NCBI GenBank assembly: GCA_022925895.1
Contig: JAKSYS010000308.1
Span: forward strand, 1-64,000
Source: Fragilaria crotonensis
Lineage: Eukaryota > Bacillariophyta > Fragilariophyceae > Fragilariales > Fragilariaceae
Direction of reading: 5' to 3'
Length of the DNA: 64,000 nucleotides
The position numbers and the translations under genes are program-made. Below the pieces are notes generated by a model that was given only the letters and a program-made list of their open reading frames with translations, searched no databases and was not told the DNA's origin. This document shows, one piece after another, positions 1 through 13,400 of the stretch. Each line of letters starts with the position of its first letter. The first letter of the stretch is position 1.

Positions 1-27
1 CCCCACGACTGTGTCCTGTTGAGATGC

Positions 28-75
28 GAATTCGCGGACAAGAATCTCAGTCGGGCATGACGAGTTCGCACGATT
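28..75 (+). promoter_or_regulatory. Conserved upstream block of DUF6824-type gene 1
   Basis: A ~45-nt block starts with GAATTCG, continues through AATCTCAGTCGGGCATGA and ends in CACGATT. The same block in the same orientation stands before all four DUF6824-type genes of this window (also 23668-23714, 46299-46346 and 48896-48944), each time about 180-275 nt before the first usable ATG, while the DNA between block and gene is less similar. That makes it a candidate core promoter or transcription-factor site. It could instead be only part of the duplicated unit. Confidence 0.5.
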
Positions 76-348
76 ACTGAAATTACTAGTAGGAATTTCA
101 CGTAGGATAGGGAATGGAATGTTTCGTCGCCCACAACACTGATTTGTAGACGTGTGCTGCGAAAGACTGTATGAAAAAGGCACACGAAGTGACACACGCA
201 CAGCACCAACAGCAAGCAGCACCAACAGCACAGACCATCAACAACCAAAACCAACACCTTGATTGCAAGACCCTTTCCTGATCTTGAATCCAACATCACT
301 AATCAATCAGAAGAATCAAAAATCCCTACTCCTCCCATTGACAAATCC

Positions 349-1296
349 ATGATCATTTCATCATCGATCAAGTCAGCCCTGACGGGGAGTAACGGTACGA
401 GTAGTACGTACCGGGAGGAAGCAGGACGTGTTTCCAGCGGCCCATGGCTAGTGGAACTCAAGGAAGAGATTGACATACCTGATCAGCCTCATCCATCTTT
501 CTTTGACGAGTACGACAGGGAATATGTGGATCGTCAGTCTTCAGACGAATCTCGCATTTCGGCATTGGTCCAAGTGGCCGCGTCAGCATCTGCAGCAGGG
601 GATGGTGACATGGAACTGTCTCGACTCGCATTGATGGCACCAGCTAAGAGCGTCGCGGAACAATTTCCCCTTGTGGACATTGATCGAGAGCAATCTTGGG
701 AATTCGCATGCCGGGAATCGTCGCTCTTTGCTGCACGTCCTTCGGCAGCCAGTCGTCCACCCCAAGACGCAGACCGTGCAACTTCTTCTTCTTCTTCTGA
801 CGAGGATCAAGCATCGCGGAAACGCAAAGCCACCTCGAAGAAATCGACGAATGGCAGGAAGCGAGCTCTAGAAGAACCTCTCCCACAAAGGGTGCCCTCA
901 TCAGAAGCAGAGGACGTGGATGCGGACGCTTCTCACGTACGGGAGGAGGACATTTGCGATGACGACATTTTGGGTGGACGAGGAGGACTATCGAATCATC
1001 ATGTGGGCAACAAAAGGTTTCGTAAGATTGTTGCTGACATGAAAGATATGTATCGCGAGACGGGTGTCAAGACGGACAAGACGGCCCTCTCCAGAGCCAT
1101 AGTGGAATACGTCCACAAAAAGGGTGGAAGGTTTCTAATCAAGATCAAGACGACTGAAGGACAGGCCAGCTGGAGAGTCATGTCCACGGCGGAATCGCGA
1201 AAGAAGACCAGTCAAGCTCTGCGAGAAACCAAAGAACTCAAATGGACACTTTCTGCTTCAGAGAGCCCTACGCAGGAACCGCCTGAGGAAGGCTAA
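349..1296 (+). CDS. DUF6824-type domain protein, copy 1
   Basis: Predicted protein of about 315 residues, read from the first in-frame ATG. The frame stays open upstream to about 259, and the other copies start at a Met in that upstream part, so the start is uncertain. The N-terminal half is acidic and low-complexity, with a conserved WLVELKEEIDIPDQPHPSFF segment. A Ser run (SSSSSSDEDQ) and a basic, bipartite-NLS-like stretch (KRKATSKKS..GRKR) follow. The C-terminal ~105 residues hold the signature DDDILGGRGGLSNHHVGNKRFR..., then a K/R-rich helix region and GGRFLIK. I recognise this as the domain called DUF6824, strongly expanded in diatoms. Its molecular role is unknown to me; nuclear location is inferred from the basic stretch. 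Similarity to copies 2-4 continues about 250 bp past the stop. Confidence 0.8.
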   Translation: MIISSSIKSALTGSNGTSSTYREEAGRVSSGPWLVELKEEIDIPDQPHPSFFDEYDREYVDRQSSDESRISALVQVAASASAAGDGDMELSRLALMAPAKSVAEQFPLVDIDREQSWEFACRESSLFAARPSAASRPPQDADRATSSSSSDEDQASRKRKATSKKSTNGRKRALEEPLPQRVPSSEAEDVDADASHVREEDICDDDILGGRGGLSNHHVGNKRFRKIVADMKDMYRETGVKTDKTALSRAIVEYVHKKGGRFLIKIKTTEGQASWRVMSTAESRKKTSQALRETKELKWTLSASESPTQEPPEEG

Positions 1297-3214
1297 GCGA
1301 TGTTTCAGACGCAATGCGGATCGAGGTCAACATGTCCTTTTTTGGACGATCCATCCAGTCTCGCGAAGTACTACCGGGTTCTTCTTTACGTACATGATTC
1401 GTTGGAACAGCTGTGGCGCATAGTGCATCTTGGCGCGTCTACTCGAGAGCATTTAAAAACTTGGAAGAGATCTAACCAGCAGATTTGCTTCATTCCCCCT
1501 CTAGATATTAATGTTGCACTTAAAACAGGTCAACGTCGTGTTCATCCGCCGATGGGAGAAGTATATTCTTGGCATCTGCACTTGCGCAGACAAGATCTAG
1601 GTTAGGATGCAAAACAAGATTTGACGAGCGGTTGATCTTGACCGATCAAAAACTACAAGTTACTCTAGCTGATCGGTCAAACAAATACGAAGTCGGCGTT
1701 TTGCGTTCATCCCTTGGCACTACCAGTGAACTCATAGATAAAGTACAAATACAACAGTACCTGCTCGAAACAAAACACTTATGCAGGATTAGGTGGACAC
1801 ATGAGACGAGTAAAAACATCAACACCTATCCATCCGCCAAGATTTGGCTTGACTCCATCTGAGAGATGTACAGTGTAGTAGGGCAGGCACGCCAAACAAA
1901 ACTTTCTGTCGCCATCTGTTGTGACCTTTTCTAGTAACCAAATCCAAGTTCAGAATCAATTTCTTGACCTCATACCGAAATGTTTCTCACCCATGAAGAA
2001 ACATGAATCAGATTGAAGGTTAAGCAGGTCTCACGAATCTTTCTGTTGCCTCCTGGTGATGGCTCTCCTCGTGCACATTTCTCATTTGAGTTCATCCTGT
2101 ACAATCTTTGGTACATTTCTCTGATGACTTCGTCCAAAATGGTTGACATAACCAGTGGCAGTGGCTGCCCACCAGTTGACAGCTACAGAGAATGCCTGAG
2201 GAGCTGTAGTAGCTCTATTTCAACTTTCTCTCAATAAATTTGGTTAAGGCCAAGTGGATTTGATTGCAGCAAGTTGGGTTCCTCATATGAATCCAACACA
2301 GCACTTTCATCAGTTTGAACATCTTCTTTGTATGTTTCCGGCAAACAGCTGTTTGATCAATGAAAGAAGGAAGAGTTCAATCATTATCATCAAAATTTGT
2401 ACCTCGATTAAAGCGTTTCATTTTGCCAACGACAGTCAATGTTTTAATAAATAAGGGTGCCTTGTTCCTTTTGAATGACTGTTTTGCTGGTAACTATTGG
2501 CTTTTATAAGAGCTGGCACTTGTGAACAGTAGAAGCAACTTTCCTCAAAAGCTGAACGTCATAAACTCCAGATGCTCCCAATTATTCAAGCCAGTCATGT
2601 GTGATGAAGAAAATGATCAGACTCTTCAGATAGCTAGAGCTCACTTCTTGCAGCTGTCCTGCTAGTTTTGTAACTTTGCTTGCAAGGTGTCATTTTCATC
2701 ACAAAAATACCAAGACCTTGTCTGTGTGGCAGCAATGACAAAATGGCTACTTCAAATCTATGCCTCCATCTCTCTACTTGCATTAGATGAGCTGTACAAA
2801 TCTGGCCTTTGACTAACAAGGCACTGGCGGAACATTGTCAAGCTTCTACTTATCAGATCACAATTTCTTTTTCTTGAACCAACAAATGGCAAATATTCTT
2901 TCATTTCTGAGGAGGTTGACATCTAATGGTGTATTATATATTATTTGTTGGCTGGAAGTGGGGTACAGATGTTATGGTTGAATTAGGAGCAACTCTTTGC
3001 TAGCCAAGAATTCTGCCCATTTTTTTAAGACGGCAATTGCCCTTGTTGGTGTACTCAGATGACCAGGAAGGTCCGGCAGCATCATGGACTAACACATTCT
3101 TGTGAATGAAGCAAAAAGATGTGCCAGCCAGAGGAGAAATAATTTCCGTTTGACTGCCATCATGCTGCTGATGCCTGCAAGAAATTGCCGACTGCACGAA
3201 AAATTTGCTGATTG
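1297..3214. other. Intergenic, no convincing gene
   Basis: The first ~260 nt resemble the 3' flank of DUF6824-type copy 2 (shared TCGCGAAGTACTA and GAGCATTTA words), so the duplicated unit includes 3' sequence. Beyond that I see only short unsupported reading frames in AT-rich DNA. Confidence 0.5.
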
Positions 3215-3700
3215 AATAGAATTGCTGACTATTCGGTTACAACAAGCATGTGCAATTTGGAGGAACCCAATATCTGTTATTTGCTGCCCTCAATCCGCAG
3301 ACATGTACGTACAACGTGGATTGAATTATCACATTCAGAAGGCAATAAAGGTTGGAAAATGGTTTGTGCAAAAAAAAGATGGAGGCAGAACAAACCAGCG
3401 TCTGCATTGTGCGTGCCGTTTACACTCAAGCATCGATTGGAATTGAGTATTTTGCGCCGGCCGGCTGGAGTATTGTGCCCGTGGTCTCTGAGCTTGCCTC
3501 ATACATAGCAATGCCAATCACCAAAGGACATTTGGAGGCAATCTTTCATTCCTCAATTGCCTTGATAAACAGCACAAGCGCCCAGCATTGTGTTTGACCC
3601 AGGTTACCCGAATGTTGGCATGTCTGCTACACTGAAAGAATGCCACTGGAAGGCTTTGCTTAGCAATGTACATGAGGTGAGCAATTCCTTCATATGCTTC
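3215..3700 (+). mobile_element. Decayed Ty1/copia pol fragment
   Basis: A fossil piece of the same family as the element at 8.25-16.7 kb. Translated pieces match two regions of that element's pol. One is the segment between integrase and reverse transcriptase (ADMYVQRG...; KGWK). The other is the stretch just before RNase H (VSELASY.AMP...GHLEA.FH, then FDP.YP and KEC.WK). It is short, lacks LTRs and has several breaks, so it is old. The orientation is forward. Confidence 0.65.
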
Positions 3701-6700
3701 ACCATCTGATGGCAGATTGCATGTGTTTTTAGACAGAGGAAACAGCCCTGCTGTAATTTCGCGCTCAACTGTAAGTCAGTGTTTAGCGTAAAGCGAGAAT
3801 TTCATGCTCAACTTGCCAGGGAAGGCGTTGAATGTAGCTGGGCATGTGCAAAGTGTTCCAAAAGCAACAAGGGCAAGAAGAAAACTTCAAAGAACTCGTA
3901 GAGAATGTGCAGGCCCTGTGAATCTTCTGAGCAGAGTGAGGATAGAAAATTTCACTGAAAGAGCACAAACATATGTATGCACTTACCACTATCTTGATCA
4001 GAAATTTGAAAAGGCATATTCTGCTGCTGCTTCTGTTCCTCACCCCACCATTGCAACCATAATAAGCAAAGCATTTGTACAATGAGATTAAGAGGCTGCA
4101 AGAGCCTTGAAAGGCTACCAATGTGCTCATGATTACGGCCATGGCTTTGCCAATGCTCAGTTGAGGAACACCAAATGAATCAAGAAAAAGTCCAAATGAA
4201 GAAGTGGAATGATGCTTCTTCAAAGGAGGGATTTTAATCGCAAAGATTTTCAGAATTCCATTCTGGCATACCCCCATCATGTACAATTCATGCCAAGCGT
4301 ACATATCCTTCAATCAGTCCCCTTAAGCTAATGAGGAGGTTATCTGTAAACACTCAATATGCCAAAGAATCACTTTGACATTTACTTGTTGCCAATGCAG
4401 GCGGCAACAAGGGAACTCATAAACAAAGCTCATGGGGGATTACCACTTGTGATCTTTAATGTCATATAAGATCAACCCAACAAGATGGTCTCGTTTCTGC
4501 TGACCTCGCTCCAGCTGGAATCATTTTGATGCAGATGTTGTTGGCAGGTTTATTGTGCATTGGCTGACTCATGCCCTGTCACAACTCACACATTGCAACA
4601 GCTTTTCGGAATGCGTGATAGCACGCCACATTTGATGTCTTCGTTCGCGTCAATTTTGTTTGTTGGTGTTGTGGATGCCCTAAAAATTGTCACCGTAAAT
4701 GTATTGGCCAAATAATTCAACTGTTAGGGGTTACAAAGCTTATATTGAATTCTGTGAAGTGACTCCATGTCCTGCTACAAGGCAACAATTTCTGCTCTGA
4801 AAAGACTCCTCGTCTTGATTGCAGCCTACTGTTTCCATGAGCATCAGGCAATTGGTGGAGGCCGTTCGAGACCTTTGGGTGCTCTGATCACCTCATTGTT
4901 GGAATCCTAACATTTGGCTGCAACATCTTTACCCTGCAGTCATCCATTATATACGTCCATAATGACTCTTCCAAAGTCAACCCCCCCTTCCCAAACAGCT
5001 TGCAGGGTTTTTTGGATTGCCTGCCTCCCTGCAATGATTTGTTGCTCCAAAGTCAATCCACTCTCCCAAACAACCTTGATGCTTCCCTTGCCACCCTGCA
5101 ATGACTCCATGCTTCTCCTCAAACACATTGATGATGCAATGCAAATGTTAGCAATTCTTTCCTTGTGTAGATAACCCTGTTGCTCTGGCATCTCACCTCA
5201 ACCAGCTTATGCAGAATTTTAATTTAGAGCTTCTTTGACCATGAACCCGCTTGCTCTTCCCTGTTGCTTGATCATGTGTCTGAGCTTCTCCCTGCTCACG
5301 ATAGTAGGTGCCATGGAGGACCAGAAATGTGTGGTTGAAAAAAATGGACACACTTTTCAATTTCAAATTTTTGCACCGCCTTTCTGTCCGTCATCCGCTT
5401 GTTCGTTGAAAAAGTACTGCGCCTTTCGTGCCGATCACCATGACTGAAGGAACGGTCTTGCCCCCTTGCTCTCCGAGTACATAGTACTTCCCCCTGATAA
5501 CGATCCTCTTTTTTGGTTTTGAGACCACTTCGTGGTTCGAACGATCATCGTTTGACATGATTCCGCCTGAAACTGAAGGAGAACAATACCGCCGCCTTGC
5601 TGACGAAACGATCTATCGCCAATCCATCACAATGACTCACTGGCACAGGTACGCCATCCTTGCTCGTCACACCATTGAAGGTCCATGGTTTGATGAGATT
5701 TGAAACTCCTTCGATACTTATCCGTCACAGCTCCATCACTTAATTTGGTACAATTTCATGTATCATGTTGACAGGAAAAATGACATTCCGGAGAAACTAC
5801 AATCCTGGGCCATGTCTTTCCCAGCCATTTCTATGGATTCATGCGCCGGACATTCTATCTCTGGATACAATATCAACATCTTGGAAGTCTATTCACGGAA
5901 AGATTAATCCTTGGAAGAAAGTCGGGCCCCATAACAAGATGATGAAATCCATACAATAGGAAGAAAGATCCACTTCCAATCATGGCCGACCCACCAAAAG
6001 CACAAAAGGTTCCCGCTACCCGTTTCTCTAAACAGCCGTCTCAGACTTCTCCTTCTCCGATCCCAGAGGAGACCGATGAATCAATTGAAACAAGCGGACT
6101 CCAATTGAAAGCCCAAGAGAACAACACTCGTAGCGAAAAGTCGATCTCTTCAACATCGATGGCATCATCTTATGATGCTAAGCAATCTGCCTTGATTCCC
6201 AATTCAAACATCCCCTTAAATGACGGAACCCACTGAGTGACCTTCCATATTCAAATGACAAGTGATACTCACAATGTCGAAAAACAATCCGACGAATTGA
6301 CGCAGTCGATTTCGTCTTCACTGAGAGCAATGGAATGCTATACAACTGGCATTCCGAAGGTTTAGAGAATCCATTATCCACATTGGTGGATTCAGCAGTT
6401 GTGTCGCCATGAGTTGTGAGAGTGCCAGGTCTTGCTCTTGCTTGTTGTTGACAGAATTATATTTCAGGCCTTATTCCAGGGAGATGGATAGCTTACTAAT
6501 CTTCCTCCTTTCATTTGTCAAAATAGGTGATGATTGTAGTTGATTTTCAAGGCTCAGCTCTGATTTGACCCCTTGAATCTTGACATGTCAGGAGATCCAA
6601 ATGTTGCTGCCTTTGACATTTCTGTATTAAACTTAGACCTTCAGTGCAAATTGCAGCATCAAATGTGTCCTTTTTTAGTGATTCTACCCATTTTCCTGCA

Positions 6701-8046
6701 GGGAACCAGCGGTTTGACTATCAAGGTCTGTGCACAGGATTGGTGTAATTCGACATCACAGCTGCAGAATTCTCAAAAATTGTATACTACTAGAGTAAAT
6801 GCCTTGGTCAGCCATCTTGACTGTCAACGCAATTTGTCAGATTAAATTGAAACTGTATTTTGAAGGCAATTGTCAGGGCTAGGTTGATAAATAGGAGTGA
6901 AACTGTTGTGTGAGAATATGCTTGTTTGAATACCTCATCACTAAAATTCTATTGACTTCCCGGTAATGAAACCTGCTCTATATGTGTACGGTGCACTCTG
7001 AGTATTGTGCTACTACTCGGAGTACACTCTTAACGAAGAAATCAATTCCTCCAAATGCCTCCGATTTGCCCGTACCTGTTCGTCGTTCATGACCGCACGA
7101 ACGAAGTTCTCATGTTCTTATCACGAGATGTGAATGAGGTACAGGTACTCGATGTGGGACTTCCATACTAGGAGAAATGGGGATAAAATCCTACGGTAGA
7201 CAACTACCGCAGATTCTTGGACTTCACGGCGTCACACACAAATGCAAGCATCCACACCACCATACGACTGGTAGGCTACTAGTCACAATTTCATTCTTGG
7301 ACACATTCCAACAGCAAGCTATCACCAACACAACCAAAGTATGCGCAGTATGATTCCCATCTTTTCAAGTAAACGGACCAACCACACCAAGGGAATCAAA
7401 GGAGGGCCCATCCTGTGACAGTCCACATTGTGGAATGTGGTCCTCAAGGTTGTCAACATGTCGAGACGAAGGTGGAGTATCGACAGAAAGAGTACCTTGA
7501 TGCTGACATGTGGGAATGTTACATACCCTGTGTGAAGAAGAGGTAATGGAGCATCTCTAACCTAATTCTAGGTGGCGCAGTGAGATAAGTGGAATGAAAT
7601 TCGTGTTCGCGATGTCAATGTCTCTTCATGCAAACTCAGCACCGCCATGTCCACCAAGTTGCTGCCCGCAACCTTTCCTGCTGGAATTCTGGGCATCAAT
7701 CCAATCTAGGCAACTCATCATTGAAGTGCACACCATCATGTCATTGCAAGCTAGTGCTCTGACGTCATTGAGGGTACTGTATGATGCTAACGTCGATAGC
7801 GGATTCTATTACAAGATACGCACATATGATTCACATCTCCTGGATTTCTATTTCTGTTCTCTTTGTTGTCCTTTATCTCTTTCCTGAATTGTGTTTTGGA
7901 TGTTCAGTAACCTCAGCGCTCGTGCTGGCGATAACAGCGATTGCTTGCCATTTGTAATGGCGCAGTGACATTGATGAATGATATGCAATCTCTGACATGT
8001 TAGGTATGACGTCAAGCACTCAGAGAACTCCTCACAGTACGAGGGG
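3701..8046. other. Gene-poor stretch
   Basis: About 4.3 kb without a gene I can support. Open stretches (3.8-4.3 kb, 5.2-5.45 kb, 5.98-6.24 kb, 7.6-7.9 kb) are short and show no recognisable domain. A Ser/Pro/Thr-rich frame at 5982-6236 could be a relic of a transposon gag or a lost host exon, but nothing confirms it. Around 4.93-5.12 kb a CTGCAATGA/CCAAAGTCAA word pair recurs at ~60-bp intervals, a weak tandem repeat. Confidence 0.4.
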
Positions 8047-8083
8047 ACTAGAGACCATTTGGGCTCTGAAAGGGTGGCCCGAT
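8047..8083 (-). repeat. 37-nt repeat, inverted partner of 18183-18219
   Basis: The minus strand reads ATCGGGCCACCCTTTCAGAG and continues to GGTCTCTAGT. It matches 18183-18219 on the plus strand with two differences in 37 nt. The pair brackets the copia element from outside, about 10 kb apart in inverted orientation. Confidence 0.6.
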
Positions 8084-8253
8084 GCCGCCGGCCTCCTCTC
8101 GTTATATCACCGTTACCACTCTGAATTTTGTATTCACCGAAAATTGATTCTTCATGACAGAGTGAATAACGGTTTTTGAGCTCACAAAAAGTGCGATTTC
8201 TCAACCAATTCCCCAAACTTCGATAAGACCGTGCACACCTGATTAAAAGTATA

Positions 8254-8410
8254 TGCACACTGAGACAGTAGCGGTGCTACAGTACACGGTATCAAAGGTA
8301 CAGTCACGCATATTGCATATTGGTCCCACTCTTCTCGACCGTAATCTGCTTAACGATGTTCGTTACCGTTTGTTTATACGATGCGCTATCATGTATGACC
8401 AATTTAGTCA
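8254..8410 (+). repeat. 5' LTR of copia element
   Basis: 157 bp, starting TGCACACTGAGACAG and ending AATTTAGTCA. It is about 98% identical to 16556-16703 outside one ~10-bp indel. Confidence 0.75.
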
Positions 8411-8929
8411 GTTTATCAGACCCAAGTGCTCTGGGTACGGCAATGTTGTCATGCCCTTCGTTATGCGATACGTCGGACTTCCGATCATGTAGTTCCTCCG
8501 TTATTACGCCTAAGTATGCTTCGAACTGCTTCCTTCTCAGTGTACCCAGACATACTTGATGGACTATGTGGCCTGGAAGGGTATCTGGGAGTATTCGTAC
8601 ACCGATACATCTCTCACCTGTCAAACGAATTGTGACAACCTTGATGGATGATAAGGGACACCTTCATCCATGCCCACACCATCATGGGCAAACCCATCCC
8701 GAGACTTCGGTGGTTGCGCTCCTGCATTCTGGGACATATCTAATATACGCCAATGATTAATATACCCCGACATAACCGATGGTATTCCCTAAGTCAACCG
8801 CCGTTGAACGGACCAAACGGACCAACGCATCGATCTGAAGGAGACTCAGGACCAGCCAGTGGTGGTGGTTCCGTTCTTGCTTTGTCACTCTTTCCCTTTC
8901 GTTTTTACACCTTCGCAACTTCACACGAT

Positions 8930-10430
8930 GAACAACGCCGTCATGCGCGCTGCGATGACCCGTATCGGCTTCACGGAAGCCGCCGCCCGAGGCCCTTGTT
9001 GAGGAGCAGGGAATCGATAGCCTTGAGGAAGTTAAACTGCTAACTGACGACGAGATTGAGAGCCTTTGTAGGGTTATCCGCAGACCCGGAGGAAATTTAC
9101 CCCCTGTTGCTGGTGCACTTCCAGGGGCCGTGCCGGTTCCCAACCCTGGAGTCCCTGTTAACCAACGCGCAGAGGGGCATCTCAAGTTGCTCGCATTCTA
9201 CCTCCGTCACCAGGCTCGAGTCAGTCGCAACGTAACTGTCCCCGATATTACTCTTGAAGCGATTCGCTCCGTTTGTGAGCTTCGAGAGTTTGAATCTACG
9301 TATAAGAAACCGATGACCTTCCAACGATCAATGCCAAGGATTGGCCCAAGACGATGGAGGCCATCGACGAACACCTCCGCTCAGTCCTTGGGGAGCGCAA
9401 AATTCCCTTGGCTTATGTCGTCCGTAAGGATGAGGAGGTTGCGGCTGACGGCATCACCTATCCTACCATCCAGGACGAGATGATAGCTCGAGCCCCCATT
9501 ATACGATATCCGAAGCAGGGGTGCGTACGTACGATCCCATTTATTTAGCGAATCGCGAGAAGGTCTGGGAGATTATATCCCGTATTACGCGCGAACACTC
9601 CTCATGGACCTACGTCAAACCAGCCCAACGTACGAGAGATGGCCGTATGGCCTATAACGGTCTCTACCAGCACTACCTTGGGCCCAACAACGTCGACAAC
9701 ATGGCCACGATGGCCGAGGACAAGTTGAAGACGACGGTTTACAATGGCGAGCAACGCCGTTGGGACTTCGAAAAATACGTCAACGTCCATAAGCAGCAGC
9801 ATTCCATTATGGAAGGCCTGGTGGAGCACGGATACACGGGTATTGACCCGAGGTCCAAGGTACGTTACCTACTGGACGGCATCAAAACGGAAAAATTCGA
9901 TGCTGTTAAGACCCGTATTATGAGTGACAAGAGATTGAGGGTTGACTTCGATGCCTGTGTGACCCTTTATCAGGATTACATACGGCAAACGGCAAAAAGG
10001 TAAACCTAACAGCTCTGTCAACATTTCTGAGCTCAAGACGAGCGGTGGGAAGCGGAAATCGAAGCGATAGAGGACCGTTACTACACCAAGGAAGAATATG
10101 CCGCTTAGCCCGGAACAGAAAAAGGAGCTCGCCTCTAAACGACTCAAACGCGGGCATAAACCCGGTGCGAAAGACAGTAAAGTCAAGGGTGCCGGCAACA
10201 AGAAGAGTAACACAGAGGTCATCAAAAACCTCAAAGCGATGAACCGTCAAGTCTCGCAATTGGCGAAACAAATGAGCAAAGCGGGTGTTGACGACGACAA
10301 GACCACCGCTTCCTCGAATACTGAGTCCTCAGTAGAGGAGGCGCCCGCAAAGAAACCCAAGACTGGTTCCAATCGAACCAACTCTGCACTCACTCGCCAA
10401 AAGAAGACCCCTAACGAATCCAAGTGACGC
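8930..10430 (+). pseudogene. copia gag-like region (fossil)
   Basis: Gag position of the LTR element. Helical, charged translated segments are visible, including a part rich in Lys/Arg near its end (SPEQKKELASKRLKRGHK). No CCHC zinc knuckle was seen. It is broken and is assigned as gag by position rather than by a recognised domain. Confidence 0.55.
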
Positions 10431-10445
10431 CGCGCGCACCTAGCG

Positions 10446-13400
10446 GTGCTACGGTCACTTGGGGCGCTAGACGTCGCAGTTCCTAACGAAAGTAGAACTG
10501 ATCTTGACTCTCATGCCGATCAGTGTGCCGTAGGACACAACTCGTTGATCGTTCATGACTATGAGCGACCTGTGAATGTCACAGGATATGATCCCTCTGG
10601 CCCAACGGCGAAGAATTTGCGGACCGTATCGGCAGCACTAGCCTACGACGACCCTTTTACGGGAGAGACCGTCATACTACTGGTGCACCAAGCCATCTTT
10701 ATACCTGAGATTGCCCATAACTTGCTATCGACGATGCAGGTCAGATTAAATGACGTCACGATTAACGATTGCCCTCGTTTCCTGACTGAACATATCACCG
10801 ACCAGACGCATGCGATCGTAATCCCAGTCAACCAGGATGCCGATGAGCCATATGTGATTCCACTATCACTCCAAGGCGCGACTGTCGAAGCGTATGAGAC
10901 ATTGCCACATTTATCGCTTACGAGCGAAGAGCCAATGTATGACCCCTACGATGTCACCTTTTCTCAGCAGGAGGATGCCCTCATGAAATTCCTGTCGGAC
11001 ACAGGGGACCGCGTTGGATCACCACCGCCGTCGCGACGCCTTTGTTCCATTAATAACGGATACTCAATGGTTTCGTTCGATCGTCCGGCGATTTCGTTAC
11101 GAGAAACGACTCCGACGTTTGATATTTCCTCGTTCGCTAAGACGATCACCGCATCGTCCGGGATATCTGCGTTACGCTCGATACAGTCCGGAAGACTGTT
11201 TGAGGCACAAACGTTAGCTCGTAACTGGGGGATTGATATACAAACGGCCAAGCGGACTGTAGATGTGACGACGCAGCGAGGAGTTCGGACCGTCTTACAT
11301 CCGACTCTATCAAGACGTTTCCGAACAAACGACAGGCAACTTCGATATAGACGACTCCCGATTGATTGTTTCACGGATACACTGATATCCAATACGACCT
11401 CGCGAAGGAATAACAAATATGCTCAAATCTTTGCAACGTCCGACGGGTGGTGTCGCGCTTTCCCAATGCAGAAGAAGTCTCTTGCGCACGAGGGACTGTC
11501 CCTCCTCTTCCAAAGGGAAGGCGTCCCCAATACCATCATAATGGACGGGGCCAGGGAACAGACAATGGGCATATTCCGGAAAAAATGTCGGGAGGTTGGC
11601 GTGCACGTGAAGCAAACAGAGCCACACACGCCGTGGTCAAATGCCGCGGAGGCTGCGATTCGAGAACTCAAGCGTGGCGTCGGGAGACAAATGGTTCGAT
11701 CGGCTGCGCCGAAACGCCTTTGGGATGATTGCCTGGAGAGAGAGGCATACATACGTTCCCATACGGCACACGACATATATCGACTTGGCGGTCAGGTGCC
11801 AGAGACGATTGTCAGTGGCGAGACAGCCGATATTTCCCCGTTCGCATTGTTCCAATGGTATGAATGGGTACTTTTTCGTGACACGTCAGTCACTTACCCT
11901 GATGACGTAATGGTGCTAGGCCGCGACTTGGGTCCTGCCATTGATATTGGGCCAGCCATGACCCGCAAGATCCTGAAGGAGAATGGTCAGGTGGTGTATA
12001 GGTCGACCGTTCGAGCTCTCACTAGAGACGAAATGCTCGATGAAACGATGAAGGCTAAGCGTGACGTTTTCACTGAAAAGGTAAATACTGCGTTAGGGGA
12101 CAGCTTCAAGTACGATGACTTTACGAATGACCCCGAACTTGAAGATTTGCAGACCCCGACGTATGAACGTTATGCCGACGACGATGACCGGGATGCACCG
12201 CGAACCCCGGATGCAGAGGACGATGTCGATGTTGACACATACGACCAATACATTGGAGCTGAGGTCTTGTTACCTATTGGCGACAAGATGCTGAGTGCCA
12301 AAGTCCGTGGCCGCAAGCGTACGGCTGACGGTAAATTGACTGGACGAGCCAATGCGAATCCGATACTGGATACTCGCACATACGACGTCGAATACGCCGA
12401 CGGCCAAACTGCTGAACTGGCAGCGAACGTCATTGCCCAAAACATGTACGCAATGTGCGATACTGAGGGCAATCAGTTCCTCCTCCTTGATGGAATCATA
12501 GGACACCGCAAGGACGAATCCGCTATTGAACGAGCGGATATGTACGTCCAACGGGGTTCGAATCGACACATGCGGAAAACTACGAAAGGTTGGAAGCTTT
12601 GCGTTGAGTGGAAGGATGGAACAACGTCATGGGAGCGCCTTGCCGATATCAAGGAGTCAAACCCGGTGGAACTGGCAGAATATGCCATGACACATGGGAT
12701 TGACAGCGAGCCGGCGTTCGCCTGGTGGGTGCCTTATACTCTACGACGACGCAATCGCATCATCGCAGCGGTCAACGCGCGTTACCACAAACGTACACAC
12801 AAATTTGGCTTTGAAGTACCGAAGACATTCGACGATTGCCTACGGATCGATCGCGAAAATGGCAACACGTTATGGCAAGATGCAATCCGTAAGGAAATGG
12901 CAAAGGTACAAGTGGCTTTGAAGTACTCGGCGATGGTACGCTTCCACCGCCGACATACCAGAGATAAGATGCCACCTTGTCTTTGATATAAAGATGGAAG
13001 ATTTTCAAAGGAAGGCCAGACTGGTAGCTGGTGGTCATATGACCGAGTCGCCACCATCATATGTGACCTATGCAAGTGTTGTCTCCAGGGAATCTGTCCG
13101 TATCGCTTTAACGCTAGCCGCACTCAATGATCTTGAAGTGAAAACTGCGGACATTGAGAATGCGTATCTTACGGCACCAGTCGGCGAAAAGATCTGGTGC
13201 AAGCTCGGACCCGAGTTCGGGCAAGACGCTGGTAAGATTGCGATTATTGTTCGGGCGCTTTATGGCCTAAAGTCCGCCGGTGCTTCCTTTCGAAATCATC
13301 TGGCAGATTGCATGAGACATCTGGGTTGGGAGTCTTGTAAGGCGGATCCAGACGTTTGGATGAAGCCGGAACTACGACCTGACGATGGCTACAAATACTA

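Noticed and set aside
3783-4313. 176-codon open frame on the minus strand
   Set aside because: Cys/Ser/Phe-rich translation of AT-rich DNA without any motif; probably chance, near a transposon relic.
7848-8258. 136-codon open frame on the minus strand
   Set aside because: No motif; its start lies in the LTR boundary of the copia element and it covers the 37-nt repeat.
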